Origin: Arthrobacter pascens
GTDB taxonomy: Bacteria; Actinomycetota; Actinomycetes; Actinomycetales; Micrococcaceae
Length of the DNA stretch: 64,000 bases
NCBI RefSeq assembly: GCF_017052465.1
Contig: NZ_JAFHKT010000151.1
Location: 310,001 to 374,000 of the forward strand
Direction: 5' to 3'
The notes under the pieces: generated by a model
Database searches by the model: none
Told to the model about the DNA's origin: nothing
The model's input: the letters and a program-made list of their open reading frames with translations, nothing else
Program-made: the position numbers and the translations under genes
Part shown: piece by piece, positions 50,572-59,157 of the stretch
Layout: every line of letters starts with the position of its first letter
Position numbering within the stretch: the stretch's first letter is position 1

Positions 50572-51730
50572 GGTCGCTCCTGTGGTTGTCGTGGTCGGTG
50601 CTGACGGCGGAGGCCGCATCCGGTTCGGTGGCTCCCGCTGACTCGGGACGGCCGCCGAAGGGATCCGCGGACTCCCAGAGGGTGGTGGGTGCTGCGGTGC
50701 GCACGGCAGGGATGACCTCGAGCGCGAACCGCTCCAGAATGTCCAGCTGCCGTTCGAAGGGAAGGGTGGTGGGAAGGGAAATGGACTGCAGGTCGTGCCC
50801 GTACAGGGCGTGGTAGCTCAGGATCTTGTCGATCACCTGCTCCGGGCTGCCCACGAGGGACGGACCTTCCGCGACGGCGTGGTCGATGTCCCGGAAGGGT
50901 GAGTTGTTGCCAGGGACATTGCGCGCAGCCGTGAGGGCCTCGTACACGGGGCCGTACTGGCGCTTGGCCTCCTGCGTGGTGTCCGCGATGAACACTCCGC
51001 CGGCTCCGCTGCCGGACCCTAGGTACCGGTGCAGCGGGTCGTGGCCGTGGCGCTCGTACTCATCCGTGTAGTGGTCGATCAGCACCTTGTAGTTTTCCCG
51101 CGGCTGGATGGCGTTCGCGGTAAACAGGGGATCGCCCCAGCGGGCCGCCAGCGCCGCGGAGGTCAGGGTTGTAGCAGACCCGTGCCAAATCCGGGGAGAG
51201 CCCGCGTACGGCCGCGGCGTGGTGGTGGTCCCGTTGGAGAGGGCCGGGCGGAAACGGCCCGACCAGGTCACGTCCTCCTCGCGCCAGAGCCGGCGCAGCA
51301 GCCCGTAGTTCTCCTCCAGCAGGTCCCACTGGTCCGCGAGATCCAGGCCGAAGAGCGGGTACTGCAGAACCTCGTTGCCCTTGCCGATCACCAGTTCCAG
51401 CCGGCCCCGGCTGAGCTGGTCGATCGTGGCGTAGTCCTCGGCCACCCGCACCGGGTCCAGGACGGACAGGACGGTGACGCCGCTCTGCAGCCGGATCCTG
51501 TCCGTGACAGCGGCGATGGCGGCCAGCACGGTGGTGGGTGAGGACGAGATGAATTCACCGGCGTGCCGTTCACCCACCGAGAAGCTGTCATAGCCAAGCT
51601 CCTCCGCCCGCTGCGCCGTCTGCACCACCTGGTTCAGCCGGTCCGCGGTGGAGACGACCGCCCCCGTGAGGGTCTTCCCCAACAGGGGGGTCTTCAGGTG
51701 CGGGATGATGTCGAGGACCTGGAATTTCAT
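50549..51730 (-). CDS. LLM-class flavin-dependent oxidoreductase
   Basis: A 393-residue luciferase-like enzyme of the alkanal-monooxygenase-like group: LNQVVQTAQRAEELGYDSFSVGERHAGEFISSSPTTVLAAIAAVTDRIRLQSGVTVLSVLDPVRVAEDYATIDQLSRGRLELVIGKG. The last 40 residues after TTLWESAD are His/Asp/Ser-rich and probably disordered. It is the first LLM gene after the binding protein, whose stop at 51727 overlaps its start (ATGA). Confidence 0.9.
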   Translation of the reverse strand: MKFQVLDIIPHLKTPLLGKTLTGAVVSTADRLNQVVQTAQRAEELGYDSFSVGERHAGEFISSSPTTVLAAIAAVTDRIRLQSGVTVLSVLDPVRVAEDYATIDQLSRGRLELVIGKGNEVLQYPLFGLDLADQWDLLEENYGLLRRLWREEDVTWSGRFRPALSNGTTTTPRPYAGSPRIWHGSATTLTSAALAARWGDPLFTANAIQPRENYKVLIDHYTDEYERHGHDPLHRYLGSGSGAGGVFIADTTQEAKRQYGPVYEALTAARNVPGNNSPFRDIDHAVAEGPSLVGSPEQVIDKILSYHALYGHDLQSISLPTTLPFERQLDILERFALEVIPAVRTAAPTTLWESADPFGGRPESAGATEPDAASAVSTDHDNHRSDHAHVYAH

Positions 51731-52737
51731 TGTGTCTTCCCTGCAGGAGCAGTCCCGAAGTTGGCCTCTGTGACGGTGGTGGACTCCGGCAGGGCTTCCT
51801 CGGACAGGCCCCAGCGTTCCAGCACCTTGGCATAGGAGCCGTCCTTGATGGCGGAGTTCAGCGCGTCCGTGATGGCCGGGGCCAGGCCGTTGCCCTTCAG
51901 CGTGGTGGCCGCCACCAGGGTCTCGGACGGCCAGCCGGCATTGACCTTGCCGACGATTTTGAGGTCGTCGCGGGTGTTTTCGCGGTAGGTGGTGGAGGGG
52001 TACGGCGCAATATTCAGGTCGGTGCGGCCGGAGGACAGCGCCAGGATGGTGTCCGCGTCGGAGGAGTAGTACTGCAGCGTGGCCGGTGCCTTGCCCTTGG
52101 CCTCGAGCTCCTTGTTCCAGGCCAGCAGGATCTTCTCCTGGTTGGTGCCCGAGCCCACGGAGACCTTCAGCCCGGAGATGTCGTCGGCGCCCTTGATGTT
52201 GTAGCTGGAGCTCTTCTTCGCCTCGAATCCCATGAAGGCGGCCCGGTAGCTGGCAAAGTCGAACAGCTTGACCCGGTCCTTGTTGATGCCCACGTTGGAG
52301 AACACGGCTTCGAAGTCGCCGGACTGGGTTTTCAGCGGCCAGTTTTCCCAGGAGGTGACCTGGACGTCGAGCTCCAGGCCCAGCTTGTCCGCCACGAGCT
52401 GGGCGATGTCCAGCTCGGAGCCGATGGGTGTCTTGTCGTCCGTGGCGTGGAAGGACAGCGGGATCGCACCTGCAGTGGTGGCAACGGTCAGCTTGCCGTC
52501 GTTGCTGATCAGCGCCGGGACCTTCGCTGCCAGGCCGGCGTCCTTTTCGGCGCGGATCCGCTGCTGTTCGGGCGAGGTGTTGTAGACGACGCCGTTGCGT
52601 GCCGCCGTCGTGCCCGTGGAGCCCGAGGCGCCGGCGGTCGCCGCCCCGGGATCGGAGCAGCCGGCGAGTGCTGCAGTGCCAAGGAGTGCCACCGCACCGA
52701 AAAGTACGACGGCGGACGGGCGGGGAAAGAGTGCCAT
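51727..52737 (-). CDS. ABC substrate-binding lipoprotein, polar amino acid (family 3) type
   Basis: A 336-residue binding protein: signal ending ALAGC with Cys27 lipidated, then NDGKLTVATTAGAIPLSFHATDDKTPIGSELDIAQLVADKLGLELDVQVTSWENWPLKTQSGDFEAVFSNVGINKDRVKLFDFASYRAAFMGFEAK. It is co-transcribed with the ATPase, permease and LLM genes and is therefore the main receptor. Its paralogue at 45886 may give a second specificity. Confidence 0.92.
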   Translation of the reverse strand: MALFPRPSAVVLFGAVALLGTAALAGCSDPGAATAGASGSTGTTAARNGVVYNTSPEQQRIRAEKDAGLAAKVPALISNDGKLTVATTAGAIPLSFHATDDKTPIGSELDIAQLVADKLGLELDVQVTSWENWPLKTQSGDFEAVFSNVGINKDRVKLFDFASYRAAFMGFEAKKSSSYNIKGADDISGLKVSVGSGTNQEKILLAWNKELEAKGKAPATLQYYSSDADTILALSSGRTDLNIAPYPSTTYRENTRDDLKIVGKVNAGWPSETLVAATTLKGNGLAPAITDALNSAIKDGSYAKVLERWGLSEEALPESTTVTEANFGTAPAGKTQ

Positions 52738-52746
52738 GGAGCTTCC

Positions 52747-53556
52747 TTAGATGTTGAAGGCGGGTTCGATCACCTTGGAGAAGAAACTCCGGGTGCGTTC
52801 TTCCTGCGGGTTGCTGAAAATGTCCTGCGGAGGGCCCTGTTCCACGATCCGGCCCTGGTCCATGAACACCACCGTGTCCGCCACGTCCCGGGCGAAGCCC
52901 ATCTCGTGCGTGACGATGATGAGGGTGGTCCCTGATTTTGCAAGTTCGCGGATCACGTCCAGCACTTCGTTGACCAGTTCGGGGTCGAGGGCGGAGGTGG
53001 GCTCGTCAAACAGCAGGATCTTGGGGTCCAGCGCCAGCGCCCGGGCAATGGCCACGCGCTGCTGCTGGCCGCCGGACAGCTGGCGGGGGTACGCGTCGGC
53101 CCGGTCGCGGAGGCCAACCCGGTCCAGGAGCTCAAGGCCGCGCTCGCGGGCCTCGGCCTTGGAGCGGCCCTGCGCGACGACCGGAGCCTCAGTGACGTTC
53201 TCCAGGGCCGTGAGGTGCGGGAACAGGTTGAAGTTCTGGAACACCATGCCGATTTCCCTGCGCTGCTTCAGGATCTCCTTTTCGCGGAGTTCGTGCAGCC
53301 TGCTGCCGCGAACCCGGTAGCCCACCAGTTCGCCGTCGATGGCGATGAAACCGCCGTCCACCTTTTCCAGGTGGTTGATGGTTCGCAGCAGGGTGGACTT
53401 TCCGGAACCGGACGGGCCCACGATCACGGTCACGCCGCCGGGTTGCACGGTGAGGGTGATGCCCTTCAAAACCTCGGCGGCGCCGAAAGACTTGCGGACT
53501 TTCGTGATTTCCACGAGCCCGCGGGTGGCGGGCGGTGCAAGGGTGGCCGTGCTCAT
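52747..53556 (-). CDS. ABC transporter ATPase, polar amino acid (GlnQ/TcyN) type
   Basis: A 269-residue ATPase: Walker A GPSGSGKST (47-55), Q-loop MVFQNFNLFPHLTALENV, signature LSGGQQQRV (160-168), Walker B ILLFDEP (180-186), H-loop VTHEMGFA. FQxFNLFPHxT is typical of amino acid uptake ATPases. The insertion VGYRVRGSRLHELREKEILKQRREIG is slightly longer than in GlnQ, as in TcyN/YtmN-like proteins. ATG 53556 overlaps the permease stop. The open frame extends much further upstream, but that part is antisense-phase noise over the permease gene. Confidence 0.93.
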   Translation of the reverse strand: MSTATLAPPATRGLVEITKVRKSFGAAEVLKGITLTVQPGGVTVIVGPSGSGKSTLLRTINHLEKVDGGFIAIDGELVGYRVRGSRLHELREKEILKQRREIGMVFQNFNLFPHLTALENVTEAPVVAQGRSKAEARERGLELLDRVGLRDRADAYPRQLSGGQQQRVAIARALALDPKILLFDEPTSALDPELVNEVLDVIRELAKSGTTLIIVTHEMGFARDVADTVVFMDQGRIVEQGPPQDIFSNPQEERTRSFFSKVIEPAFNI

Positions 53557-54542
53557 CGGAGGCTCCTGACGGGGGCGTGGGTGGCGAAGAATTTCCGTGC
53601 CTTCTGCAGCGGGGTGAGCGGCAGGGTGCGCACCGCGCCCTTGGAGTAGTGCCGCTCGATGTAGTACTGGAAGACGCTGAGCACCGACGTGATCACGACG
53701 TACCAGAGCGTGGCCACGAGGAGCAGGGGCAGGACCTGCTGCGTGCGGTTGTAGATGACCTGCACCGTGTAGAAGAGCTCCGAGTAGGCAAGGACGTAGA
53801 CGATGGAGGTGCCCTTGACCAGCCCGATGATCTCGTTGAAGGCATTGGGAAGGATGGCGCGCATGGCCTGCGGCAGGACGATCCGGGTTGATCTGCGCCA
53901 TGCCGGGATGCCGAGGGCTGCCGCTGCCTCGAGCTGGCCCTGATCCACAGACAGGATGCCGCCGCGGATGATCTCCGCCGAGTAGGCCGCCTGGTTCAGG
54001 GTCAGGCCGAGCACTGCTGCCGCAAACTGGCTGATCAGTGTGGTGGTCTGGACCTCGAAGAACCGGACGTCCGTGAAGGGGATGCCCAGGCTGATCTTCT
54101 CGTAGAGATAGCCCAGGTTGTACCAAAGCAGCATCTGGACCAGGAGCGGCGTGGACCGGAAGATCCACGAGAACGTCCAGGACACCGAGAGCAGCAGAGG
54201 CGAGGAGGAGAGCCGCATCAGGGCGAGGATGAAGCCCAGAACGAACCCGAGCACGCCTGAGATGGCCGTGAGCTTGAGCGTCTCCGCGAGACCGTTGATC
54301 ACGGACCGGGCGGTGAACCACTGCGCCACCACGCCCCATTCCCAGCGCGGGTTCGTCGCCAGCGACCACGCCACAGCGGCCACGCCCAGCGCCACCACGG
54401 CGGTGCCCACCCAGCGCCAGGGCCGGGGAGCCGGGACGAGGGGATAGTCCGCGTAGTCGACGGCAGCGCGGGTTGTCCTGTCGGCGACGACGGCTGCCGG
54501 CTCAGGGGCGGACTGCGACACGCTGGTTACTGCTGAACTCAT
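53553..54542 (-). CDS. ABC transporter permease, polar amino acid (HisM/GlnP) type
   Basis: A 329-residue permease with a long cytoplasmic N-terminus (about 45 residues), an extra first span, and the five-span core. NGLAETLKLTAISGVLGFVLGFILALMRLS is the family start and EAAAALGIPAWRRSTRIVLPQAMRAILPNAFNEIIGLVKGTSIVYVL the EAA loop. Only one permease is present, so it acts as a homodimer. GAGG lies six bases before ATG 54542. It is the first gene of the minus-strand operon. Confidence 0.92.
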   Translation of the reverse strand: MSSAVTSVSQSAPEPAAVVADRTTRAAVDYADYPLVPAPRPWRWVGTAVVALGVAAVAWSLATNPRWEWGVVAQWFTARSVINGLAETLKLTAISGVLGFVLGFILALMRLSSSPLLLSVSWTFSWIFRSTPLLVQMLLWYNLGYLYEKISLGIPFTDVRFFEVQTTTLISQFAAAVLGLTLNQAAYSAEIIRGGILSVDQGQLEAAAALGIPAWRRSTRIVLPQAMRAILPNAFNEIIGLVKGTSIVYVLAYSELFYTVQVIYNRTQQVLPLLLVATLWYVVITSVLSVFQYYIERHYSKGAVRTLPLTPLQKARKFFATHAPVRSLR

Positions 54543-54795
54543 GCGCCACCTCGCTTCTTTCGGTTGAACTTTCCGGTCGTTTGGCTGCCAATCTAGGGGC
54601 GCCGGAAAGCCGCGGCAAAGCGTCAAGTTGCATTGGTTCACGGGGCTTAGCGGGGCGTCATGAGTCGAATTCTTGCGCGCATTTACGCGCCATGACGCGG
54701 AGTGAACGGCCGTTACCGGCCCCTCGACGGAGGCCGGTTTCGGACCCTAGCCTGAGGGCTTCCACCCCGTCCCGTTGACCCGTTCAGGAGAGCCG

Positions 54796-56757
54796 ATGCC
54801 TTCGCAGAACCCGTCCGTTGTTTTCCTCGGCGGCGGTCCGCGGACCGCGGGAATTCTGGAGCGGCTCGCCGCGAACCGGCCGGAGCTGGCCGACGGCCCG
54901 TTCCACATCCACGTTGTGGAGCCGTACGAGCCCGGGTCCGGCAGGATCTGGCGCTTCGGCCAGCACCCCGGGCTCATGCTGAATTCCGCGGCCGCGGACG
55001 TCACCATGTTCACCGACCAGTCAGTGCAGTGTGAAGGGCCGGCTGCCGATGGTCCGGCCCTCGCGGCCTGGGCGGCGGGAGTGCTGGATGGCACCATTTC
55101 GGACGTCCCGGAGTTGCCGGCTGCCCTGTGGGAGCAGCTCCGTTCGCTCCGGGGGAGCACCTTCCCGACGAGGCAGTTGCAGAGCAAGTACCTCGAGTGG
55201 TTCTTCCGCCGGGCCGTGCGGGCTTTGGGCACTGATGTCAGCGTCACCGTCCACCGGGACACCGCGGTCGGCATCGAACCCGGGCCCGACGGCGCCGGGT
55301 ACAGCGTGCGGCTGGCCGGCGGCGGCGCGTTACGCGCCGACGTCGTGGTCACCGCGCTGGGTCACACCGATTCCCAGCCGGATCCCGCCTCTGAACGCTG
55401 GTCCCGTTTTGCATCCCGGCACGGCGGGTTCCATGCAGCACCCAGCTACACCACCGACGTCGACTATTCGCCGATTGCGCCGGGACAGGACGTCATCGTC
55501 TCGGGCATGGGCCTGGCGTTCATTGATCTGCTGGTGCTCCTGATGGAGGGCCGGGGCGGCCGGTTCGAGGAGACTTCCGGCTCCGGCCTGCGTTACGTTC
55601 CGTCCGGCTCAGAGCCCCGGCTGTGGGCAGGATCCCGGCGCGGCGTGCCCTACCATTCCAAGATTTCGTCGACCCTCCGCGGCGAGCCCGCCGGAGACCC
55701 GCGGTTCTTCACCGCCGAGGCCGTCCGCGGCCTGCTGTCACGCCACAGCGAGCTGGATTTCCGCAGGCAGCTGTGGCCGCTCATTGCCAAGGATGCGGCG
55801 TACGGCTACTACCGTGAGCTGTTCACCGGCAGCCCGGAACGGGTCACCATGGGCTGGGCAGAATTCTCCACCCGGTTTCCCGCCCTCGACTGGTACAGCA
55901 GCGCGCGCCGGGAGCTCGTGGCCACGGCCGTCCCCGATGCCGCGCTGCACTTGGACCTGGAGCGGCTGGACCGGCCCTTCGGCGGGCGGCGGTTCGCCGG
56001 CCACCACGACGTCCAGGAGGCAGTCCGCGGGTACATCGAACATGACCTGGAGCTGCGGACCGGCCCCGACCATCCGGAAACGCTCGCGCTGTTCACCGCC
56101 CTGCTGAGGGTCTATATGGAGCTGGGCCGGATCGTCCCGCTGGAACGGCTGAACGCGCGGTCCCAGCAGGACGTCCAGGGCTGGTGGCACGGTTTCTTCA
56201 GCTTTGTGGATTCCGGGCCCCCGCCCCGGCGGCTGCGGGAGATGCTGGCGCTGCACAGGGCAGGGCTGTTGCAGTTCCTCGGGCCCGGGCTGACGGTTGC
56301 CGCGGATGAGCTGACCGGGCATTTCGTGGCGACATCGCCGCAGTCGGATGTGACGGTCCGGGCGAAGGCCTTCATTGAGGCCAGGCTCCCCGGACCGGCG
56401 GTGGCGCGGTCCGCCAACCCGCTGCTTCGGTCACTGCACTCCGCCGGGATCGGCACTGAGCAGCAGCTCCTGACCTCCGAGGGCGCACAGTCCACCGGAC
56501 GGCTCCTCGTCTCGTCCGGGCACGAGCTGGTGGGCCGCGGAGGGAAGATCCGGGGCAGGCTGTTCGGCGTGGGACCCGGGACGTCCGGCTGGGGCGCGGG
56601 CGCGTTCGCCCGCCCGGGAACCAACGCCGCTCCGTTCCGGGAAAATGATGCCCTCGCCAGGAAGATCCTCACTGCCGTCGCCGAGCTCACCCAGCCCTCT
56701 TACCCCTGTGCGTACCCTTGTGCCCGTCCCGTTGCCGCCGCCGTCGGAAAGGCGTGA
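54796..56757 (+). CDS. FAD/NAD(P)-binding protein (NAD_binding_9 type)
   Basis: A 653-residue protein starting SVVFLGGGPRTAGILERLAANRPE, a dinucleotide-binding fold with GGGPRT. HIHVVEPYEPGSGRIWRFGQHPGLMLNSAAADVTMFTD and DVVVTALGHTDSQP are hallmarks of the PF13454 family of FAD-NAD(P)-binding proteins. AGGAG is five bases before ATG 54796. It diverges from the ABC operon and overlaps the GNAT gene. A flavin-dependent N- or S-oxidation role with the LLM enzymes is plausible. Family members include ornithine-hydroxylase-like proteins but most are uncharacterised. Confidence 0.85.
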   Translation: MPSQNPSVVFLGGGPRTAGILERLAANRPELADGPFHIHVVEPYEPGSGRIWRFGQHPGLMLNSAAADVTMFTDQSVQCEGPAADGPALAAWAAGVLDGTISDVPELPAALWEQLRSLRGSTFPTRQLQSKYLEWFFRRAVRALGTDVSVTVHRDTAVGIEPGPDGAGYSVRLAGGGALRADVVVTALGHTDSQPDPASERWSRFASRHGGFHAAPSYTTDVDYSPIAPGQDVIVSGMGLAFIDLLVLLMEGRGGRFEETSGSGLRYVPSGSEPRLWAGSRRGVPYHSKISSTLRGEPAGDPRFFTAEAVRGLLSRHSELDFRRQLWPLIAKDAAYGYYRELFTGSPERVTMGWAEFSTRFPALDWYSSARRELVATAVPDAALHLDLERLDRPFGGRRFAGHHDVQEAVRGYIEHDLELRTGPDHPETLALFTALLRVYMELGRIVPLERLNARSQQDVQGWWHGFFSFVDSGPPPRRLREMLALHRAGLLQFLGPGLTVAADELTGHFVATSPQSDVTVRAKAFIEARLPGPAVARSANPLLRSLHSAGIGTEQQLLTSEGAQSTGRLLVSSGHELVGRGGKIRGRLFGVGPGTSGWGAGAFARPGTNAAPFRENDALARKILTAVAELTQPSYPCAYPCARPVAAAVGKA

Positions 56758-56759
56758 TC

Positions 56760-57302
56760 ATGGAAACCGTGCCACCAACCGCCCTGCCGCGGTCCACGCC
56801 TGACACGACGGACGTCGCCGTGCTGGAACTGCACATGGACGACGTCCGCGTCCGGCCCCTCCTGGACGAGCTCGCCGTCGAATACGACGCCCGCTACGGG
56901 GACCTGTTCGGCAGGGGCTCGGCCGCGGAGGAACTCAGCAAATATCCGGCCACCGAGTTCCAGGCGCCAGGCGGCGCCCTGCTGATTCTCCAGGAAAAGG
57001 GCGAGTCCGTGGCGGGCGGAGCCTTCCGGCGCTACGACGCGCAGACGGCGGAGTTCAAGCGGATCTGGACGCACTCGGCGCACCGCCGCCGCGGGCTGGC
57101 CCGGCGGGTCCTGGAGGAGCTGGAACAGCTCGCCGCCGCGAGGGGGTACAGCAGGATCTACCTCACCACCGGTCCGCGCCAGCCGGAAGCCAAGCACCTG
57201 TACCTGAACGCCGGGTACACCCCGCACTTTGACCTCTCCGCCGATCCGGAGACCATCGGACGGCTGGCGTTCGCCAAGGATCTCAGGCCGCGAAGCGGCT
57301 GA
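56760..57302 (+). CDS. GNAT-family N-acetyltransferase
   Basis: A 180-residue acetyltransferase: VAGGAFRRYDAQTAEFKRIWTHSAHRRRGLARRVLEELEQLAAARGYSRIYLTTGPRQPEAKHLYLNAGYTP. RRRGLA is the acetyl-CoA pyrophosphate loop and AKHLYLNAGY the typical last helix. It could begin at ATG 56760 or GTG 56754, which overlaps the stop of the FAD protein gene. In the Bacillus S-alkylcysteine loci a GNAT acetylates the imported amino acid before the monooxygenase acts, which matches this neighbourhood. Confidence 0.88.
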   Translation: METVPPTALPRSTPDTTDVAVLELHMDDVRVRPLLDELAVEYDARYGDLFGRGSAAEELSKYPATEFQAPGGALLILQEKGESVAGGAFRRYDAQTAEFKRIWTHSAHRRRGLARRVLEELEQLAAARGYSRIYLTTGPRQPEAKHLYLNAGYTPHFDLSADPETIGRLAFAKDLRPRSG

Positions 57303-57639
57303 CTAAGGGGCTGACGAACGGGCGGGTCCCGGCCCCGGCTGCAGGAAACGTCATGGCCCGCGCCCGTTGCCTGCTTCTCCGCATGCGAATAGCCTGTGTC
57401 TCGGCAGTGTTCTTCAAACCTTGTTGGGGGGAGGCTTGAACGGCCTCATCTCTGAGGGCACTCGCCGGAAAAGGCTGGCTCCATGGTCTCAGCACGCCTG
57501 GAGCCAGCTTTCGGCACTTCAGCGCGCTGCTACCCGGACGATGGCCTGCTGGGTATATTGACATCAATGGGTAGGTTCCGGTCAGCCCCCTGGGGCTGAA
57601 CTTTTCTCCGCATGTGGAAGTCCGGGAAGTGAGGATCGG
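57303..57639. other. Intergenic region and leader of the NCS1 permease gene
   Basis: 337 bp. A hairpin, GCTGGCTCCA (57474-57483) with TGGAGCCAGC (57499-57508) followed by TTTC, probably ends the GNAT operon. TATATT near 57553 is a candidate -10. A second compact hairpin, TCAGCCCC (57582-57589) with GGGGCTGA (57592-57599) then ACTTTT, lies in the leader 40 bases before the permease start and looks like a terminator or attenuator. No known riboswitch consensus is seen. Confidence 0.5.
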
Positions 57640-59127
57640 GTGTCTCACGCAATTCCACCGGGGGCCAGCCGGCGGCTTTACAACGAAGACCTCGCACCGG
57701 CCGAACATCGTACGTGGGGTTTCTATTCGCTGTTTGCGATGTGGATGTCCGATATCCATTCGCTCGGCGGATACACCTTTGCGGCCGGCCTTTTCGCGTT
57801 GGGCCTGGGTGCGTGGCAGGTGTTCCTTGCGCTGGTGGCGGGGATTGTCATCGTTTTCTTCCTGATGAACTGCTCCGGATACGCCGGCCAGAAGACCGGT
57901 GTTCCCTATCCCGTGCTCGCCCGGATCTCCTTTGGAACGTTTGGCGCCAATCTGCCCGCCCTTCTCCGTGCGCTCGTGGCCATCGCCTGGTACGGCATCC
58001 AGACGTGGCTCGCCTCTCGGGCCGTCATCATCATCGCGCTGAAGATCTGGCCCGAACTGGCGGTCCTGACGGAGAACAATTTCCTGGGCGAATCGACGCT
58101 GGGCTGGCTGGCTTTCGTGTTGATGTGGGCGCTCCAGCTTCTTCTCCTGCGGAACGGCATGGAGACGATCCGCAGGTTCCAGGACTGGGCCGGTCCCGCC
58201 GTGTGGGCGGTGATGGGAGTCCTGGTTGTTTACATCCTGATCCATGCCGGATGGAAGATTTCCGTCGAACTGCCGGGCGGACAGGCGCAATGGGGGGTGG
58301 CACATGCCTTCTTTGCCGCCGTAGCGCTGACAGTGACCTATTTCTCCACCTTGATGCTCAACTTCTGCGACTTCTCCCGGTTCGCGCCATCCCGGAAGGC
58401 GGTGCGCACGGCGAACCTGTGGGGGCTGCCGGTGAACTTCATCGCCTTCTCCGTGGTCTCCGTCGTGGTCACTGCCGGAACGTTCCAGGTGTACGGGGAG
58501 CACATCTATGACCCGGTTGAGATTGTCGGGCGGATCGACAACATCTGGGCGCTTCTGCTCGGCGCCGTCACCTTCGCGGTCGCAACGCTGGGCATCAACG
58601 TTGTGGCGAACTTTGTCTCGCCGGCGTACGACCTCGCGAACGCCTGGCCCTCGCGGATCGATTTCAAGCGCGGCGGCCTGATCTCGGCAATGATCGCGCT
58701 GGTCATTACGCCCTGGAACCTCTTCAACAGCCCCGTGGTGATCAACCTTTTCCTCGGAGGACTCGGCGCGCTGCTCGGGCCGCTGTTCGGGATCATCATG
58801 GTTGACTACTACGTGCTCCGCAAGCAGCACGTGCTGGTTCGAGACCTCTTCCGGGAAGAGGGGTACTACACGTATACGGGCGGCTGGAACCAGAAGGCGG
58901 TCATTTCGTTCCTCGTCTCGGCTGTCCCGGCCGTGGTCTTTGCGCTCGTTCCCGTATTCGGCGCCATATCGGCGTTCTCCTGGTTCATCGGATCAATCCT
59001 GGCGGCCGTGGTCCATTACTTCATCTCGCGCCATGACCGGAGCCTGGCCGAGTCGATCACGGCCGCCGTCGCCGACGATACAGCTGAGCCGGGTGGGACA
59101 GAGACGCACATTCCGCAGGCCCGCTGA
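57640..59127 (+). CDS. NCS1-family nucleobase permease
   Basis: A 495-residue transporter with 12 spans. YNEDLAPAEHRTWGFYSLFAMWMSDIHSLGGYTFAAGLFALGLG is the NCS1 N-terminal signature (NxDLxP...W), and VPYPVLARISFGTFGANLPALLRALVAIAWYGIQTW is the conserved second block. The family carries cytosine, uracil, allantoin, hydantoins, purines or thiamine precursors. The start is GTG 57640 with GAGG five bases before it. It converges on the uridine operon but its own cargo cannot be settled. Confidence 0.9.
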   Translation: MSHAIPPGASRRLYNEDLAPAEHRTWGFYSLFAMWMSDIHSLGGYTFAAGLFALGLGAWQVFLALVAGIVIVFFLMNCSGYAGQKTGVPYPVLARISFGTFGANLPALLRALVAIAWYGIQTWLASRAVIIIALKIWPELAVLTENNFLGESTLGWLAFVLMWALQLLLLRNGMETIRRFQDWAGPAVWAVMGVLVVYILIHAGWKISVELPGGQAQWGVAHAFFAAVALTVTYFSTLMLNFCDFSRFAPSRKAVRTANLWGLPVNFIAFSVVSVVVTAGTFQVYGEHIYDPVEIVGRIDNIWALLLGAVTFAVATLGINVVANFVSPAYDLANAWPSRIDFKRGGLISAMIALVITPWNLFNSPVVINLFLGGLGALLGPLFGIIMVDYYVLRKQHVLVRDLFREEGYYTYTGGWNQKAVISFLVSAVPAVVFALVPVFGAISAFSWFIGSILAAVVHYFISRHDRSLAESITAAVADDTAEPGGTETHIPQAR

Positions 59128-59157
59128 GCGCCCTGGCCGGGGGCAGTGGTCTGAGCA

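Noticed and set aside
53557-54369. Upstream extension of the ATPase frame
   Set aside because: The extension lies over the permease gene in another phase and is low-complexity; the true ATPase start at 53556 overlaps the permease stop.
57420-57520. TPP riboswitch before the NCS1 permease
   Set aside because: Only a CTGAG-like scrap is present; the paired THI-box segments are missing and the structure is better explained as a terminator.
57283-58830. 515-codon frame opposite the NCS1 permease
   Set aside because: Polar repetitive composition, no motif; the plus strand has a full NCS1 sequence.
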